NCBI GenBank assembly: GCA_963842305.1 | Contig: CAWJFW010000003.1 | Span: 496,001 to 560,000 of the forward strand | Source: JAIBJN01 sp963842305 | Lineage (GTDB): Bacteria; Actinomycetota; Thermoleophilia; Gaiellales; Gaiellaceae | Length of the DNA: 64,000 nt | Direction: 5' to 3' | In this document: piece after piece, positions 39,662 through 47,813 of the stretch | How positions within the stretch are numbered: the first letter of the stretch is position 1 | Layout: each line of letters opens with the position of its first letter | The notes under the pieces: generated by a model | Told to the model about the DNA's origin: nothing | What the model saw: the letters and a program-made list of their open reading frames with translations, nothing else | Database searches by the model: none | Translations under genes and position numbers: made by a program

Positions 39662-40309
39662 GTGGCCGACGATTGGCGCATCACTGTCGACTTCGACGAC
39701 GAGGGTGACGGCACCCAGCTCGTCGAGTGGCTCGCGGCCCGTCACTTCGTCTCGGAGGAGCGGGAGCAGCTCGACGGCCGCATCGCCGTGAGCCGCGACG
39801 GCGCGTGTGTGTTCCTCTACGCCGACACGGAGGAGCTCGCCCGCGATGCCGACGGCATCGTGCGCGCCCTGCTCTCCTCGGAGCATCGTGAGGCGAGGAT
39901 CGCGCTCGAGCGCTGGCACCCGGTCGAGCAGGACTGGAAGGACGCCGCCGTCCCGCTTCCCCAGACGGAGGACGAGATCGAAGCCGAGCGCGACCGCCAG
40001 CAGGCCCACGAGGCGGCCGAGTCTCTGGAGAGCGGGCACGCCGAGTGGGAGGTGCGGGTCTCCCTTCCGAGCCGGGATGAGACCCACGAGCTGGCGGAGC
40101 GGCTCGAGTCCGAGGGGATCCCGGTCACGAGGCGTGCGACCTTCCTGCTCGTCGGCGCGGTTAATCAGGACGAAGCGACAGCCCTCGCAGAGCGGCTTCG
40201 CGCCGAAGCTCCCCAGGGCGCAACGGTCGAGGTCGAGCCCGGCGGCGCCATGGTCTGGGAGGTCAGCCCCCGGAACCCGTTCGCCGTCTTCGGCGGCCTC
40301 GGCGGCTGA
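39662..40309 (+). CDS. Acidic cytoplasmic protein of unknown function
   Basis: 215 residues from GTG 39662. No signal peptide or membrane segment. The N-terminal half (DWRITVDFDDEGDGTQLVEWLA, ACVFLYADTEELARDADGIVRALL) and the C-terminal half (EWEVRVSLPSRDETHELAERLESEGIPVTRRATFLLVGAVNQDEATALAERLR) look like two related alpha-beta units, each with a strand, a helix and a hydrophobic strand. This suggests duplication of a ferredoxin-like fold. A charged helix separates them. I do not recognise the family. A new promoter overlaps its stop codon. Confidence 0.6.
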   Translation: MADDWRITVDFDDEGDGTQLVEWLAARHFVSEEREQLDGRIAVSRDGACVFLYADTEELARDADGIVRALLSSEHREARIALERWHPVEQDWKDAAVPLPQTEDEIEAERDRQQAHEAAESLESGHAEWEVRVSLPSRDETHELAERLESEGIPVTRRATFLLVGAVNQDEATALAERLRAEAPQGATVEVEPGGAMVWEVSPRNPFAVFGGLGG

Positions 40310-40334
40310 CAGTGTCGCGCGCGTCGGCTAGGCT
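40306..40334 (+). promoter_or_regulatory. Promoter of the leader peptide-rsgA unit
   Basis: CTGACA (40306-40311; 5 of 6) and TAGGCT (40329-40334) are separated by exactly 17 nt. The predicted transcript start is near 40341, about 30 nt before the small reading frame at 40372. Confidence 0.55.
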
Positions 40335-40371
40335 GTCTCCGACCCGGTACCGCGACGAGAGGAGGTCGACA

Positions 40372-40422
40372 ATGGAAGTTGCCAGTTTTTCGACCTCGTG
40401 CGGTCCCGACGGCTTCTTCTAG
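40372..40422 (+). CDS. Possible 16-residue leader peptide upstream of rsgA
   Basis: ATG 40372 to TAG 40422 encodes MEVASFSTSCGPDGFF. A strong ribosome binding site (AGAGGAGG, 40358-40365) sits 6 nt before the ATG, and a well-spaced promoter lies directly upstream. The 77 nt between its stop and rsgA carry the rsgA ribosome binding site. A strong signal for such a short frame is unusual in this window, where most starts are leaderless or overlapping. It may be a regulatory leader or a small protein; no known leader peptide matches from memory. Confidence 0.4.
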   Translation: MEVASFSTSCGPDGFF

Positions 40423-40499
40423 CAGCCGAGCCTCCGAAGCCACGCTCGAGACCGCGCGAAACCGCGTTCTCAGCCCTTGCACGAGCAAAGGAGTCTCAG

Positions 40500-41555
40500 T
40501 TGTCGTTCGACCTGAATGCGCTCGGGTGGAGCCCGAGCCGAGAAGCAGAATTCAACGCGCACGCGGCCGGGCTCGCGCCTGCCCGCGTCGCGGCGCAGCA
40601 TCGCGGCGCGTACGTCCTCTACGGTGAAGACGGCGAGCGGCCCGCCGAAATCGCGGGACGGCTCCGCCATGCCGCGCTCGTCCCGGGCGATCTGCCGGTG
40701 GTCGGCGACTGGGTGGCGGTCGAGGACGGGCCGGGCCCCTCCACGTCGATCATCCACCATGTCCTGACGCGGTCGACCGTCTTCTCCCGGAGGGCCGCGG
40801 GCGAGGACGCCGAGCAGGTCGTCGCCGCGAACGTCGACGTCGTCTTCATCGTCAGCGCCTTCGGTGGCGACCTCAATCTCCGGCGCCTGGAGCGATATCT
40901 CGCCTCGGGCTGGGAGAGCGGCGCCGAGCCGGTGATCGTCCTCAACAAGAGCGACCTGGCCGAGGATCCGGGGGCGGCTGCGGGTGAGGTCGAGGCCGTT
41001 GCCTTCGGCGTGCCGGTGCACGTCGTCAGCTGCCTCGACGGCGCGGGAATCGAGGCGCTCGAGCCGTACCTGACGGGCAATCGGACGGCGGCGCTGCTCG
41101 GATCGTCGGGCGTCGGCAAGTCCTCGCTTCTGAACCGGCTCCTGGGCTGGCAGCGCCAGCAGGTCCAGGCGACGCGTGACGACGGAAAGGGAAGGCATAC
41201 GACGACCCACCGCGAGCTCGTGCCGCTCCGCGGCGGCGGGCTCGTCCTCGACACGCCCGGTATGCGCGAGCTCGGGCTCTGGGCCGCCGGAGCGGGCCTC
41301 GACGAGACGTTCGCCGACGTCGTCGACCTCGCGGCTACGTGCCGCTTCGCCGACTGCGCCCACGAGGCCGAGCCCGGCTGCGCAGTCCAGAGGGCACTCG
41401 CGGAGGGGCGCCTCACGGAAGAGCGCCTCGAGAGCTACAGAAAGCTCCAGCGCGAGCTGCAGTGGCAGGAGCTCAAATCCAATCCACGAGCGATGTCCGA
41501 GGCCCGCCGTGCGCGGCGGCGCTTCGCGCGCTCGCTGAGGAACAACACGTACTGA
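40500..41555 (+). CDS. rsgA: Ribosome small-subunit-dependent GTPase RsgA
   Basis: 351 residues. The start is the TTG at 40500, chosen because AAAGGAG lies 6 nt upstream and the protein then begins LSFDLNALGWSPSREAEF, the usual RsgA start. GTPase motifs occur in the circularly permuted order of the family: G4 LNKSD near 156, G1 GSSGVGKSS near 201, G3 LDTPGMRE near 249. An OB-fold precedes them and a zinc-binding C-rich segment follows (CRFADCAHEAEPGC, about 282-295). RsgA tests and matures 30S subunits. Its end overlaps no gene; the MFS gene starts 6 nt later. Confidence 0.95.
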   Translation: MSFDLNALGWSPSREAEFNAHAAGLAPARVAAQHRGAYVLYGEDGERPAEIAGRLRHAALVPGDLPVVGDWVAVEDGPGPSTSIIHHVLTRSTVFSRRAAGEDAEQVVAANVDVVFIVSAFGGDLNLRRLERYLASGWESGAEPVIVLNKSDLAEDPGAAAGEVEAVAFGVPVHVVSCLDGAGIEALEPYLTGNRTAALLGSSGVGKSSLLNRLLGWQRQQVQATRDDGKGRHTTTHRELVPLRGGGLVLDTPGMRELGLWAAGAGLDETFADVVDLAATCRFADCAHEAEPGCAVQRALAEGRLTEERLESYRKLQRELQWQELKSNPRAMSEARRARRRFARSLRNNTY

Positions 41556-41560
41556 TCGCC

Positions 41561-42868
41561 GTGGACCTCGGACGCACATTCGAGACCGGCCGCCTGTCCC
41601 GGGTGGGTATTCTCCGCCCGCTCCGGGTCAGGGACTTCGCGCTGCTCTGGGCCGGCGCGCTCGTCTCGCTGATCGGGGACGGGGTCTATGTCGTGGCGAT
41701 TGCGTGGCAGGTGTACGAGCTCTCGGACTCGCCCACTGCGCTGTCGCTGGTCGGGCTCGCCTGGACGCTTCCGCTCGGGCTGTTCGTCCTGGTCGGAGGT
41801 GTGGTCTCGGATCGGGTCGAACGCCGCCGCATCATGATCGCGGCCGACGTCGTCCGGGCCGGGGCTGCCGGAACGATCGCGGTGCTCTCCCTGACCGGTG
41901 CGCTCGAGCTCTGGCATCTGATCGCGCTCGCGGCGGTGTTCGGCTTCGGCGAGGCGTTCTTCGGCCCTGCGTTCACGTCGATCGTCCCCCAGATCGTCCC
42001 GCGCCACCTCTTGCTCCAGGCCAACTCGCTCGATCAGTTCATCCGGCCGTTCGGCTTCCTGCTCGTCGGCCCCGCGCTGGGCGGTTGGATCGTGGCCAGC
42101 TTCGGTCCCGGCGAGGCATTCCTTCTCGACGCCGTGACTTTTCTCGTCTCGGCGGCGGCTGTCTTCCTGATCAGGCACCGCGGGGCGGTCGAGCGGGAGA
42201 TGGGCGAAGGCGGAACGTCCGTGCTGCGCGACCTGCGCGAGGGAGTCGCGTTCGTCCGGGCACACACCTGGCTCTGGGCGACGCTTCTGGCCGCGGCCAT
42301 GTTCCTGCTCGCGTACTGGGGTCCCGTCGAGGTGCTCGTCCCGTACCGCGTTCGCAACGAGCTCGGCGGCACGGCCGGTGACTTCGGTCTCGTGCTCGCC
42401 TTCGGCGGCCTCGGCTCGCTTCTGGCCGCCCTGATCCTCGGCCAGCGGGGCCTCCCCCGCCGCCACATCACGTTCATGTACTGCGCGTGGACGATCGGCT
42501 CGCTCGCGCTCGTGGGCTTCGGGCTCGCTGGCACCGTCTGGCAGCTGCAGGCGATCAGCCTGCTCGAGGGGCTGTTCTTCACGGCCGGGATGGTGGTCTG
42601 GGGGACGCTCCTGCAGACGCTCGTGCCGGGCGAGTTGCTCGGGCGCGTGACGAGCCTCGACTGGTTCATCGCCACCAGCCTGGTCCCGATCTCCTTCGCC
42701 CTCACCGGCCCCGTTTCAGCGGGCCTCGGTGCCCAGACGACGCTGGTCGTGGGCGGAATCGTCGCTGCGGTTGCGACGATCGTCTTCCTCTTCGTGCCCG
42801 GGGTGCGCGACACCGAGCGGGACGACAGCCTGCGCGACGTCCGGGCGTCCGTGTCCCGAAGCGGTTAG
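41561..42868 (+). CDS. Major facilitator superfamily transporter
   Basis: 435 residues from GTG 41561 (GTG 41603 would give 421). Twelve hydrophobic segments with the MFS loop motif between segments 2 and 3 (GGVVSDRVERRRIMIAADVVRAG, about 79-101), and IVPRHLLLQANSLDQFIRPFGFLLVGPALGG typical of the MFS_3/enterobactin-exporter-like group. Probable proton-driven drug or metabolite exporter; substrate unknown. Its stop overlaps by 4 bp the stop of the convergent pilin-like gene. The 6-nt gap to rsgA suggests read-through from that promoter. Confidence 0.85.
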   Translation: MDLGRTFETGRLSRVGILRPLRVRDFALLWAGALVSLIGDGVYVVAIAWQVYELSDSPTALSLVGLAWTLPLGLFVLVGGVVSDRVERRRIMIAADVVRAGAAGTIAVLSLTGALELWHLIALAAVFGFGEAFFGPAFTSIVPQIVPRHLLLQANSLDQFIRPFGFLLVGPALGGWIVASFGPGEAFLLDAVTFLVSAAAVFLIRHRGAVEREMGEGGTSVLRDLREGVAFVRAHTWLWATLLAAAMFLLAYWGPVEVLVPYRVRNELGGTAGDFGLVLAFGGLGSLLAALILGQRGLPRRHITFMYCAWTIGSLALVGFGLAGTVWQLQAISLLEGLFFTAGMVVWGTLLQTLVPGELLGRVTSLDWFIATSLVPISFALTGPVSAGLGAQTTLVVGGIVAAVATIVFLFVPGVRDTERDDSLRDVRASVSRSG

Positions 42869-43200
42869 CAGGGGCCGGGCTGCGCCGTGCCCGAGCCTGG
42901 GCTCGTCAGGTGGCGGACGGTCGCCCCGGTCCCGGTCTGGAGGCAGTAGGAGACGGCGTCTGCGCTCACGAGCGTGACGCCGGGCGGCACGGTTGCGCCC
43001 GCATAGGTTCCGTTCGCGGCGAAGGACGATTCGACACCGGTGCGTGCCACGAGCAGCGTCGCGTCTGCAGCGGCTTCGATCGCGGCGTCCTGAACGGCGG
43101 CTCCGGAGGGGGAGGCCACCTCCTTCGTCGACTGCGTGTAGAGATAGCCGCCGACGGCGAGGACTGCGAGGAGCGAGATCAGGGCGAAGGAGCGGGCCAT
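42865..43200 (-). CDS. Small secreted or membrane-anchored pilin-like protein
   Basis: 111 residues from the ATG at 43200, inside a longer open frame to 43266. One N-terminal hydrophobic segment (FALISLLAVLAVGGYLY) is followed by a soluble region with AAIEAAADATLLVARTGVESSFAANGTYAGATVPPGV and a C-terminal YCLQTGTGATV, with Cys near 89 and at the very end (PGPC). The layout, a single N-terminal helix then a small globular domain with a terminal Cys, resembles pseudopilins, but there is no prepilin peptidase site. Function unknown. Confidence 0.5.
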   Translation of the reverse strand: MARSFALISLLAVLAVGGYLYTQSTKEVASPSGAAVQDAAIEAAADATLLVARTGVESSFAANGTYAGATVPPGVTLVSADAVSYCLQTGTGATVRHLTSPGSGTAQPGPC

Positions 43201-43637
43201 GGCGTCGATATCGACACGGGCACGGCAGCCCTTGACCCAGATGACCCTTCGGGACAACACCGCCACCCGAAGAACGTCGCCGGAGGCTTAGACCTCGGCT
43301 TCAACCTCAAGCGGAGCTCCGCACCCACTGCACTCGCCCGACGGCGTCCAGGCGGCCGACCACACTATCTGTTGGCCACCGGCTGCTGCTGCGGGTACGT
43401 CCGCCCATCCGAGACCGAACAGTCACGCCAAAGGATTCGCGGAGGCTGTGCCATTAGCTGAACCTTGAATCTTAGGCCGAGCTACGAGCGGTGTCGTCGC
43501 CCGCTAGGGGGTTTTCTCGCCACTAAGAAGGGCCGGAGCGAGCGACCAAATGGTGACCTAGGACTACCCTGACTCACGCCCCGGCAGCCGCGCCGCGACG
43601 GCCCACGCTCCAATTCGATCATAAGGAGAGCAAATGT
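43201..43637. other. Intergenic region without a recognised gene
   Basis: About 440 bp between the pilin-like gene and the flavoprotein promoter. Base composition is less GC-rich than the rest, most clearly at 43430-43530 and 43610-43660. I see no tRNA, no CRISPR repeat and no convincing reading frame on either strand. A weak inverted repeat (AGCGG and CCGCT near 43490-43510) is followed by TTTT and could end transcription. It marks the boundary of the sulfur region. Confidence 0.5.
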
Positions 43638-43665
43638 GTGAAATTAGGAGAAGCAGTGGTATAGT
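43638..43665 (+). promoter_or_regulatory. Promoter of the flavoprotein-fumarase-sulfur operon
   Basis: GTGAAA (43638-43643) and TATAGT (43660-43665; 5 of 6) are 16 nt apart. The ATG at 43675 is 9 nt beyond, so the message is nearly leaderless. No other promoter is evident before 49.5 kb, so it may drive the whole run to sat. Confidence 0.55.
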
Positions 43666-43674
43666 CGGAGCGTC

Positions 43675-44868
43675 ATGGGCGAGCCCATCTCCGTCGACGT
43701 GCTCGTGGTCGGAAGCGGAGCCTCCGGGCTCGCAGCCGCGGTCTCTGCGGAGCGCGCGGGTGCCCGGGTCGCCCTCGCCACCAAACGCTCCATCCAGTCC
43801 TGCAACTCGGCAAAGGCGCAGGGCGGCATCCAGGCCGCTTTCGGCAAGGACGACTCCCCGGAGCAGCACGCCGAGGACGTCTGGCGCAGCTCGCACGAGA
43901 CGGCGAACATGGATCTCGTCAAGGTCCTGACGTCGGAGGCCCCGGACGCGATTCGCTGGCTCGAGGAGGAAGGCGTCGAGTTCACCCGGTCGAATGGCGG
44001 CTACCGCCTCGCGCGCTGTGGCGGCGCGAGCCGGAAACGCCTGCTGCAGGTCGGCGACCGCACCGGTCTCGCGATCACGACGGCGCTGCGGGCGTCCGTT
44101 GAAGCCTCGAGCGCGGTCGCGCTGCCGAAGTCGCCCCTCGCCGGGTTGGAAGCGGGTGAAAACGGCTGGCGAGCGCAGTGCGGCGAGCACGTGGTCGAAG
44201 CCGGCGCGGTCGTCCTCGCTGCCGGTGGACGGTGCTTCCGTGAAGCGGAGGAGCGCGGCGAACTCACCACCAACCACCCCGGGGCAACCGGCGAGGTGAC
44301 GGAGATCGCGCTCGGCGTGGGCGCCCAGACGCGCGACCTGGACGCGCTCCAGTACCACCCGAACGGCGGCGCCTGGCCGGAGAGCACGCAGGGATACTCG
44401 ATCCCCGAGACCACCCGCGCCTACGGCGCCGTGCTGCTGAATGCGGACGGCGAGGAGTTCACCGACTCGCTCGGCCCCCGCGACGAGGTCTCCCAGGCGA
44501 TCTTCGACGAGGTCGAGAAGGGCTTCGGGGTCGAGACCGAGGACGGCAGGCCGGCCGTCTGGCTCGACACGACTCGGATCGCGCCGGCGGACGCCGACGT
44601 GTCGCTTCCATACATGCTTCGCCGCTACCGCGCCGCCGGGATCGATCCTCTCTCGGAGCCGATCCTCACGTATCCGGTGCTCCACTACCAAAACGGCGGG
44701 CTCACGATCGACGAGCACGGCGAGACGACCGTCGAGGGGCTGTTCGCCTGCGGCGAGATCGCCGGCGGCACGCACGGGCGCAACCGGATGATGGGCAACT
44801 CGCTGCTCGAATGCTGCGTCTTCGGCCGGCGGGCCGGGAAGGCCGCCGCGGAGAAGGCGAAGAGCTGA
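43675..44868 (+). CDS. FAD-dependent fumarate reductase/L-aspartate oxidase-family flavoprotein
   Basis: 397 residues, shorter than full NadB or SdhA (over 500) because the C-terminal helical domain is missing. FAD motif VDVLVVGSGASGLAAAVSAERAG (about 8-30), then SCNSAKAQGGIQAAFGKDDSPEQHAEDVW, LQYHPNGGAW, RAYGAVLLNADGEEF, and the terminal flavin motif LFACGEIAGGTHGRNRMMGNSLLECCVFGRRAG (about 355-387). It could oxidise succinate or aspartate, or reduce fumarate. Stop-start overlap with the fumarase alpha gene points to a C4-dicarboxylate role. No iron-sulfur or membrane partner is nearby. Confidence 0.8.
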   Translation: MGEPISVDVLVVGSGASGLAAAVSAERAGARVALATKRSIQSCNSAKAQGGIQAAFGKDDSPEQHAEDVWRSSHETANMDLVKVLTSEAPDAIRWLEEEGVEFTRSNGGYRLARCGGASRKRLLQVGDRTGLAITTALRASVEASSAVALPKSPLAGLEAGENGWRAQCGEHVVEAGAVVLAAGGRCFREAEERGELTTNHPGATGEVTEIALGVGAQTRDLDALQYHPNGGAWPESTQGYSIPETTRAYGAVLLNADGEEFTDSLGPRDEVSQAIFDEVEKGFGVETEDGRPAVWLDTTRIAPADADVSLPYMLRRYRAAGIDPLSEPILTYPVLHYQNGGLTIDEHGETTVEGLFACGEIAGGTHGRNRMMGNSLLECCVFGRRAGKAAAEKAKS

Positions 44869-45761
44869 TGGCCGTCGCCACGGACCTCCAGAAGGTCGTC
44901 GAGGACGCCGCCGCGCACCTCTACGTGTGGGCGCTCAAGGACATTCCGCAGGACCTGCGCGACGCGCTCGCCGAGGCGGCGGGGACGGAGACCTCGGTGC
45001 CCGGCCAGCGGGTCCTCCAGACGATCTTGCGGAACATCGAGGTCGCCGAGGAAGAGCGCAATCTGGTCTGCCAGGACACCGGGATCGCGGTCTACTACTG
45101 TCGGGTCGGCGAGCACTTCCCGCTCCATCCGGCGCGGATCTACGAGGCGCTGTACGACGGCACCGAGCGCGCGACGGTCGAGCACCCGCTGCGCTCGAAC
45201 ACGGTGCACACGCTCACGCGCGAGAACACTGGCCAGAACGTGGGCTACCGGGTTCCCATCGTCCACTGGGACTTCGTTCCCGACTGGGACGGGCTCGACG
45301 TCAAGTGCGTCCCCAAGGGCTCGGGCTCCGAGAACATGAGCTTCCTGAAGATGTGCGTGCCGGCCGACGGCGTGGCCGGCATCAAGCGCTTCGTGCTCGA
45401 CTCGATCGTGGGCGCCGGCGGCAAGCCATGCCCTCCGGGGATCGTCGGGGTCGGCATCGGCGGCTCGGCCGACTACGCGATGCACCTCGCCAAGGAGGCC
45501 ATTGCCAGGCCGGTCGGCACTCGAAACCCCGATCCGCTCGTCGCGCAACTCGAGGACGAGCTCAAGGAGCTCCTGAACCAGACGGGCATCGGCCCGATGG
45601 GCCTGGGCGGCGACGTCACCGTCCTCCAGTGCCATGTCGAGCACGCCGACACGCACATGACCCTGAACCCCGTCGCCGTCAACTACCAGTGCTGGGCGGC
45701 GCGGCGCGCCACGGCGCACGTCACCTCCTCCGGCACGGTCGACTACGACCGGGAGGCCTAA
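44868..45761 (+). CDS. Class I fumarate hydratase (or tartrate dehydratase) alpha subunit
   Basis: 297 residues. The two-subunit iron-sulfur hydro-lyase binds a 4Fe-4S cluster through three Cys of the alpha subunit, here NLVCQDTGIAVYY (near 63), FLKMCVPADG (near 161) and GGKPCPPGIVGVGIGGSADYA (near 189-200 region). SGSENMS and GLGGDVTVLQCHVE are also typical. It adds water to fumarate or removes it from a hydroxy-diacid. The ATG overlaps the stop of the flavoprotein gene and the beta subunit follows after 4 bp. Confidence 0.9.
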   Translation: MAVATDLQKVVEDAAAHLYVWALKDIPQDLRDALAEAAGTETSVPGQRVLQTILRNIEVAEEERNLVCQDTGIAVYYCRVGEHFPLHPARIYEALYDGTERATVEHPLRSNTVHTLTRENTGQNVGYRVPIVHWDFVPDWDGLDVKCVPKGSGSENMSFLKMCVPADGVAGIKRFVLDSIVGAGGKPCPPGIVGVGIGGSADYAMHLAKEAIARPVGTRNPDPLVAQLEDELKELLNQTGIGPMGLGGDVTVLQCHVEHADTHMTLNPVAVNYQCWAARRATAHVTSSGTVDYDREA

Positions 45762-45765
45762 GGGC

Positions 45766-46350
45766 ATGGCCGAGCATCGTCTCTCGTTCCCCGCGTCCGA
45801 AGAGGTCGTGCGCGAGCTCCGGGCGGGCGATTCCGTGCAGGTCGACGGGCACGTCATCGGCATTCGCGACCGAACGCAGATCCGCATCTTCGACGAGGGG
45901 GTCGAGCCGCCCCTCGACCTGAACGGCGCCTTTCTCCTCCACACGGCGCCGAACGTCCGCAAGGTCGGCGAAGGCGCCTACGAGAAGCTCTGCATCGGCA
46001 CGACCACGAGCGCGCGCATGGTGCGGTTCACCGAGCCGCTGGGGCGCGAGTACGGCGTCCGCGCGATCTGCGGCAAGGGTGGGCTGCCCGACGAGGCGAT
46101 CGAGCCGATGCAGCGGCTCGGGATGGTCTACTTCGCCATCGTCGGCGGCGCTGCGGCGCTCGAGACGACCCAGATCGAAGAGATCGAGGAGGTCTACTGG
46201 GAGGAGCTCATGCCCGAGTGCCTCTGGAAGTTCCGGGTCAAGGACTTCGGCCCGCTGACGGTCGCGATCGACTCACACGGAACCTCGCTCTACCACGACG
46301 TCCAGGAATCGGCCCGAAAGAAGCTGGAGGCGCTGTATGAACGACTTTAG
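45766..46350 (+). CDS. Class I fumarate hydratase (or tartrate dehydratase) beta subunit
   Basis: 194 residues, the normal size. Motifs: RAGDSVQVDGHVIGIRDRTQIRIFDE, NGAFLLHTAPNVRKVG, the substrate-binding GTTTSARMVRFTEPLGREYGVRAICGKGGLP (about 82-112), and VYWEELMPECLWKFRVKDFGPLTVAIDSHG. It completes the hydro-lyase with the alpha subunit. Its last 14 bp overlap comA, so fumarase and sulfonate genes are on one transcript. Confidence 0.9.
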   Translation: MAEHRLSFPASEEVVRELRAGDSVQVDGHVIGIRDRTQIRIFDEGVEPPLDLNGAFLLHTAPNVRKVGEGAYEKLCIGTTTSARMVRFTEPLGREYGVRAICGKGGLPDEAIEPMQRLGMVYFAIVGGAAALETTQIEEIEEVYWEELMPECLWKFRVKDFGPLTVAIDSHGTSLYHDVQESARKKLEALYERL

Positions 46351-47134
46351 GCCCGACCACTTCCTCGACGTGCCCACGCGCTCGCCGAAGCCGCGGGTGA
46401 AGGGGCTCACCCACGTCATCGACAAGGGAATGAGTCTGCCGGAGATCGAAGGCCTCTTCGACACGGCGGGCGAATACGTGGACATCGTCAAGCTCGGCTG
46501 GGGCACGTCCTACGTGACGAACAACCTCGAGAAGAAGATCGCCCTCTATCGCTCGTTCGAGACCCCGGTCGTGTGCGGCGGGACACTCTTCGAGGCCGTC
46601 ATCGCCCGCGGAAAGCTCGACGAGTACAAGAGCTGGCTCGCGGCCAACCGCCTCGCCCACGTCGAGGTCTCCGACGGGACGATCGACCTCCCGCGCGAGC
46701 GCAAGGTCGAGCTCATCGCCGAGCTTGCCCAGGACTTCGTCGTCCTCTCCGAGGTCGGCTCGAAGGACGCGGAGGTCGTCTTCGCTCCGTACCAGTGGGT
46801 CGAATGGATTCGGGAGGATCTCGACGCAGGCGCGTGGAAAGTGATCGCGGAAGGGCGGGAAAGCGGTACAGCCGGCATCTACCGGCCCTCGGGCGACATG
46901 CGCACAGGTCTGATCGACGAGATCGTCCACGAGGTCGACGTCGACGACGTCGTCTTCGAGGCGCCCGGGACCCCCGCCCAGGCCTGGTTCGTCCAGAAGT
47001 TCGGGCCCGAGGTCAACCTCGGCAACGTTCCGCCGGACGAGGTCATCCCGCTCGAGACGCTCCGCCTCGGGCTTCGCTCCGACACGTTGAGGGAGGTGCT
47101 GCTCGGTGATCAGCCCGCGACTGTCGCAGACTGA
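46337..47134 (+). CDS. comA: Phosphosulfolactate synthase (ComA family)
   Basis: 265 residues, TIM-barrel-like. ComA adds sulfite to phosphoenolpyruvate giving (2R)-phospho-3-sulfolactate; it is known from coenzyme M synthesis in methanogens and from sulfolactate formation in Bacillus spores. Conserved segments are present: KPRVKGLTHVIDKGMSLPEIEGLFDTAGEYVDIVKLGWGTSY (about 17-58), VCGGTLFEAVIARGKLDEY, VEVSDGTIDLPRERKVELI, and FEAPGTPAQAWFVQKFGPEVNLGNV. The next gene would make the sulfite it uses. No comB or comC follows, so the final product is open. Confidence 0.9.
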   Translation: MNDFRPDHFLDVPTRSPKPRVKGLTHVIDKGMSLPEIEGLFDTAGEYVDIVKLGWGTSYVTNNLEKKIALYRSFETPVVCGGTLFEAVIARGKLDEYKSWLAANRLAHVEVSDGTIDLPRERKVELIAELAQDFVVLSEVGSKDAEVVFAPYQWVEWIREDLDAGAWKVIAEGRESGTAGIYRPSGDMRTGLIDEIVHEVDVDDVVFEAPGTPAQAWFVQKFGPEVNLGNVPPDEVIPLETLRLGLRSDTLREVLLGDQPATVAD

Positions 47135-47801
47135 GTCCGAGATCGAGGCACTTCCCGCCGAGGAGGTGCTGCGCTGGGCGGCCGACCAGTTCGGCGATCG
47201 GCTGTGCCTCTCGTGCTCCTGGCAGAAGCAGTCGTCCGTGCTCGTGCACATGGCCTCCGAGCTCGGGCTCGACATCGACGTCGTCGAGCTCGACACGCAC
47301 CTCTTCTTCAAGGAGTCCTATGAGACCCGTGAGCGGCTCGTCGAGCGGTACGGCCTCAACCTCATCGTCCCCGAGGTGCTCACGATCGCCGAGCAGCACC
47401 GTCGTGAGGGGCCGAACCTCTGGGAGACGAACCCCGACCGCTGCTGCCACATCCGCAAGGTCGAGCCGCTGATCCGCCTCCTGGAGCCGTACGATGCCTG
47501 GGTCTCCGGCATTCGCCGCGAACAGTCGCCCTCACGTGCGGGCGCCCGGAAGGCGGAACGCTCCGAGCGCTACGACGTGTGGAAGGTACAGCCCCTGGCG
47601 GATTGGAGCGAGAAGGACGTCTGGCAGTACATCGTTCGAAACGAGATCCCGTACAACCCGCTCCACGACGTCGGCTACCGTTCGATCGGCTGCATCCCGT
47701 GCACGCGACCGACACGGCCTGACGAGGAGGAGCGGGCCGGGCGCTGGGCAGGCTCCGACAAGCTGGAGTGCGGGATTCACGTGGAGAACAAGGACACCTA
47801 G
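47106..47801 (+). CDS. cysH: Assimilatory adenylyl-sulfate (APS/PAPS) reductase
   Basis: 231 residues from GTG 47106, overlapping comA by 29 bp. PP-loop motif LSCSWQKQSSVLVHM (about 35-49) and VWKVQPLADWSEKDVWQYI. The two Cys pairs that hold the 4Fe-4S cluster of APS-type reductases are present (DRCCHIRKVEP near 116-117; GCIPCTRPTRPDEEERAGRW near 197-200), and the catalytic Cys is in KLECGIH near the end. It would thus reduce APS directly to sulfite, which feeds cysteine, ComA and SqdB. Confidence 0.93.
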   Translation: MISPRLSQTESEIEALPAEEVLRWAADQFGDRLCLSCSWQKQSSVLVHMASELGLDIDVVELDTHLFFKESYETRERLVERYGLNLIVPEVLTIAEQHRREGPNLWETNPDRCCHIRKVEPLIRLLEPYDAWVSGIRREQSPSRAGARKAERSERYDVWKVQPLADWSEKDVWQYIVRNEIPYNPLHDVGYRSIGCIPCTRPTRPDEEERAGRWAGSDKLECGIHVENKDT

Positions 47802-47813
47802 GAGGAAGACCGA

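Noticed and set aside
43267..43460. tRNA-like stretches in the intergenic region
   Set aside because: No acceptor stem or TPsiC arm could be paired on either strand.
43480..43520. Possible terminator or structured RNA in the low-GC gap
   Set aside because: Only a 5-bp arm with a 9-nt loop and a short T run; too weak to call.
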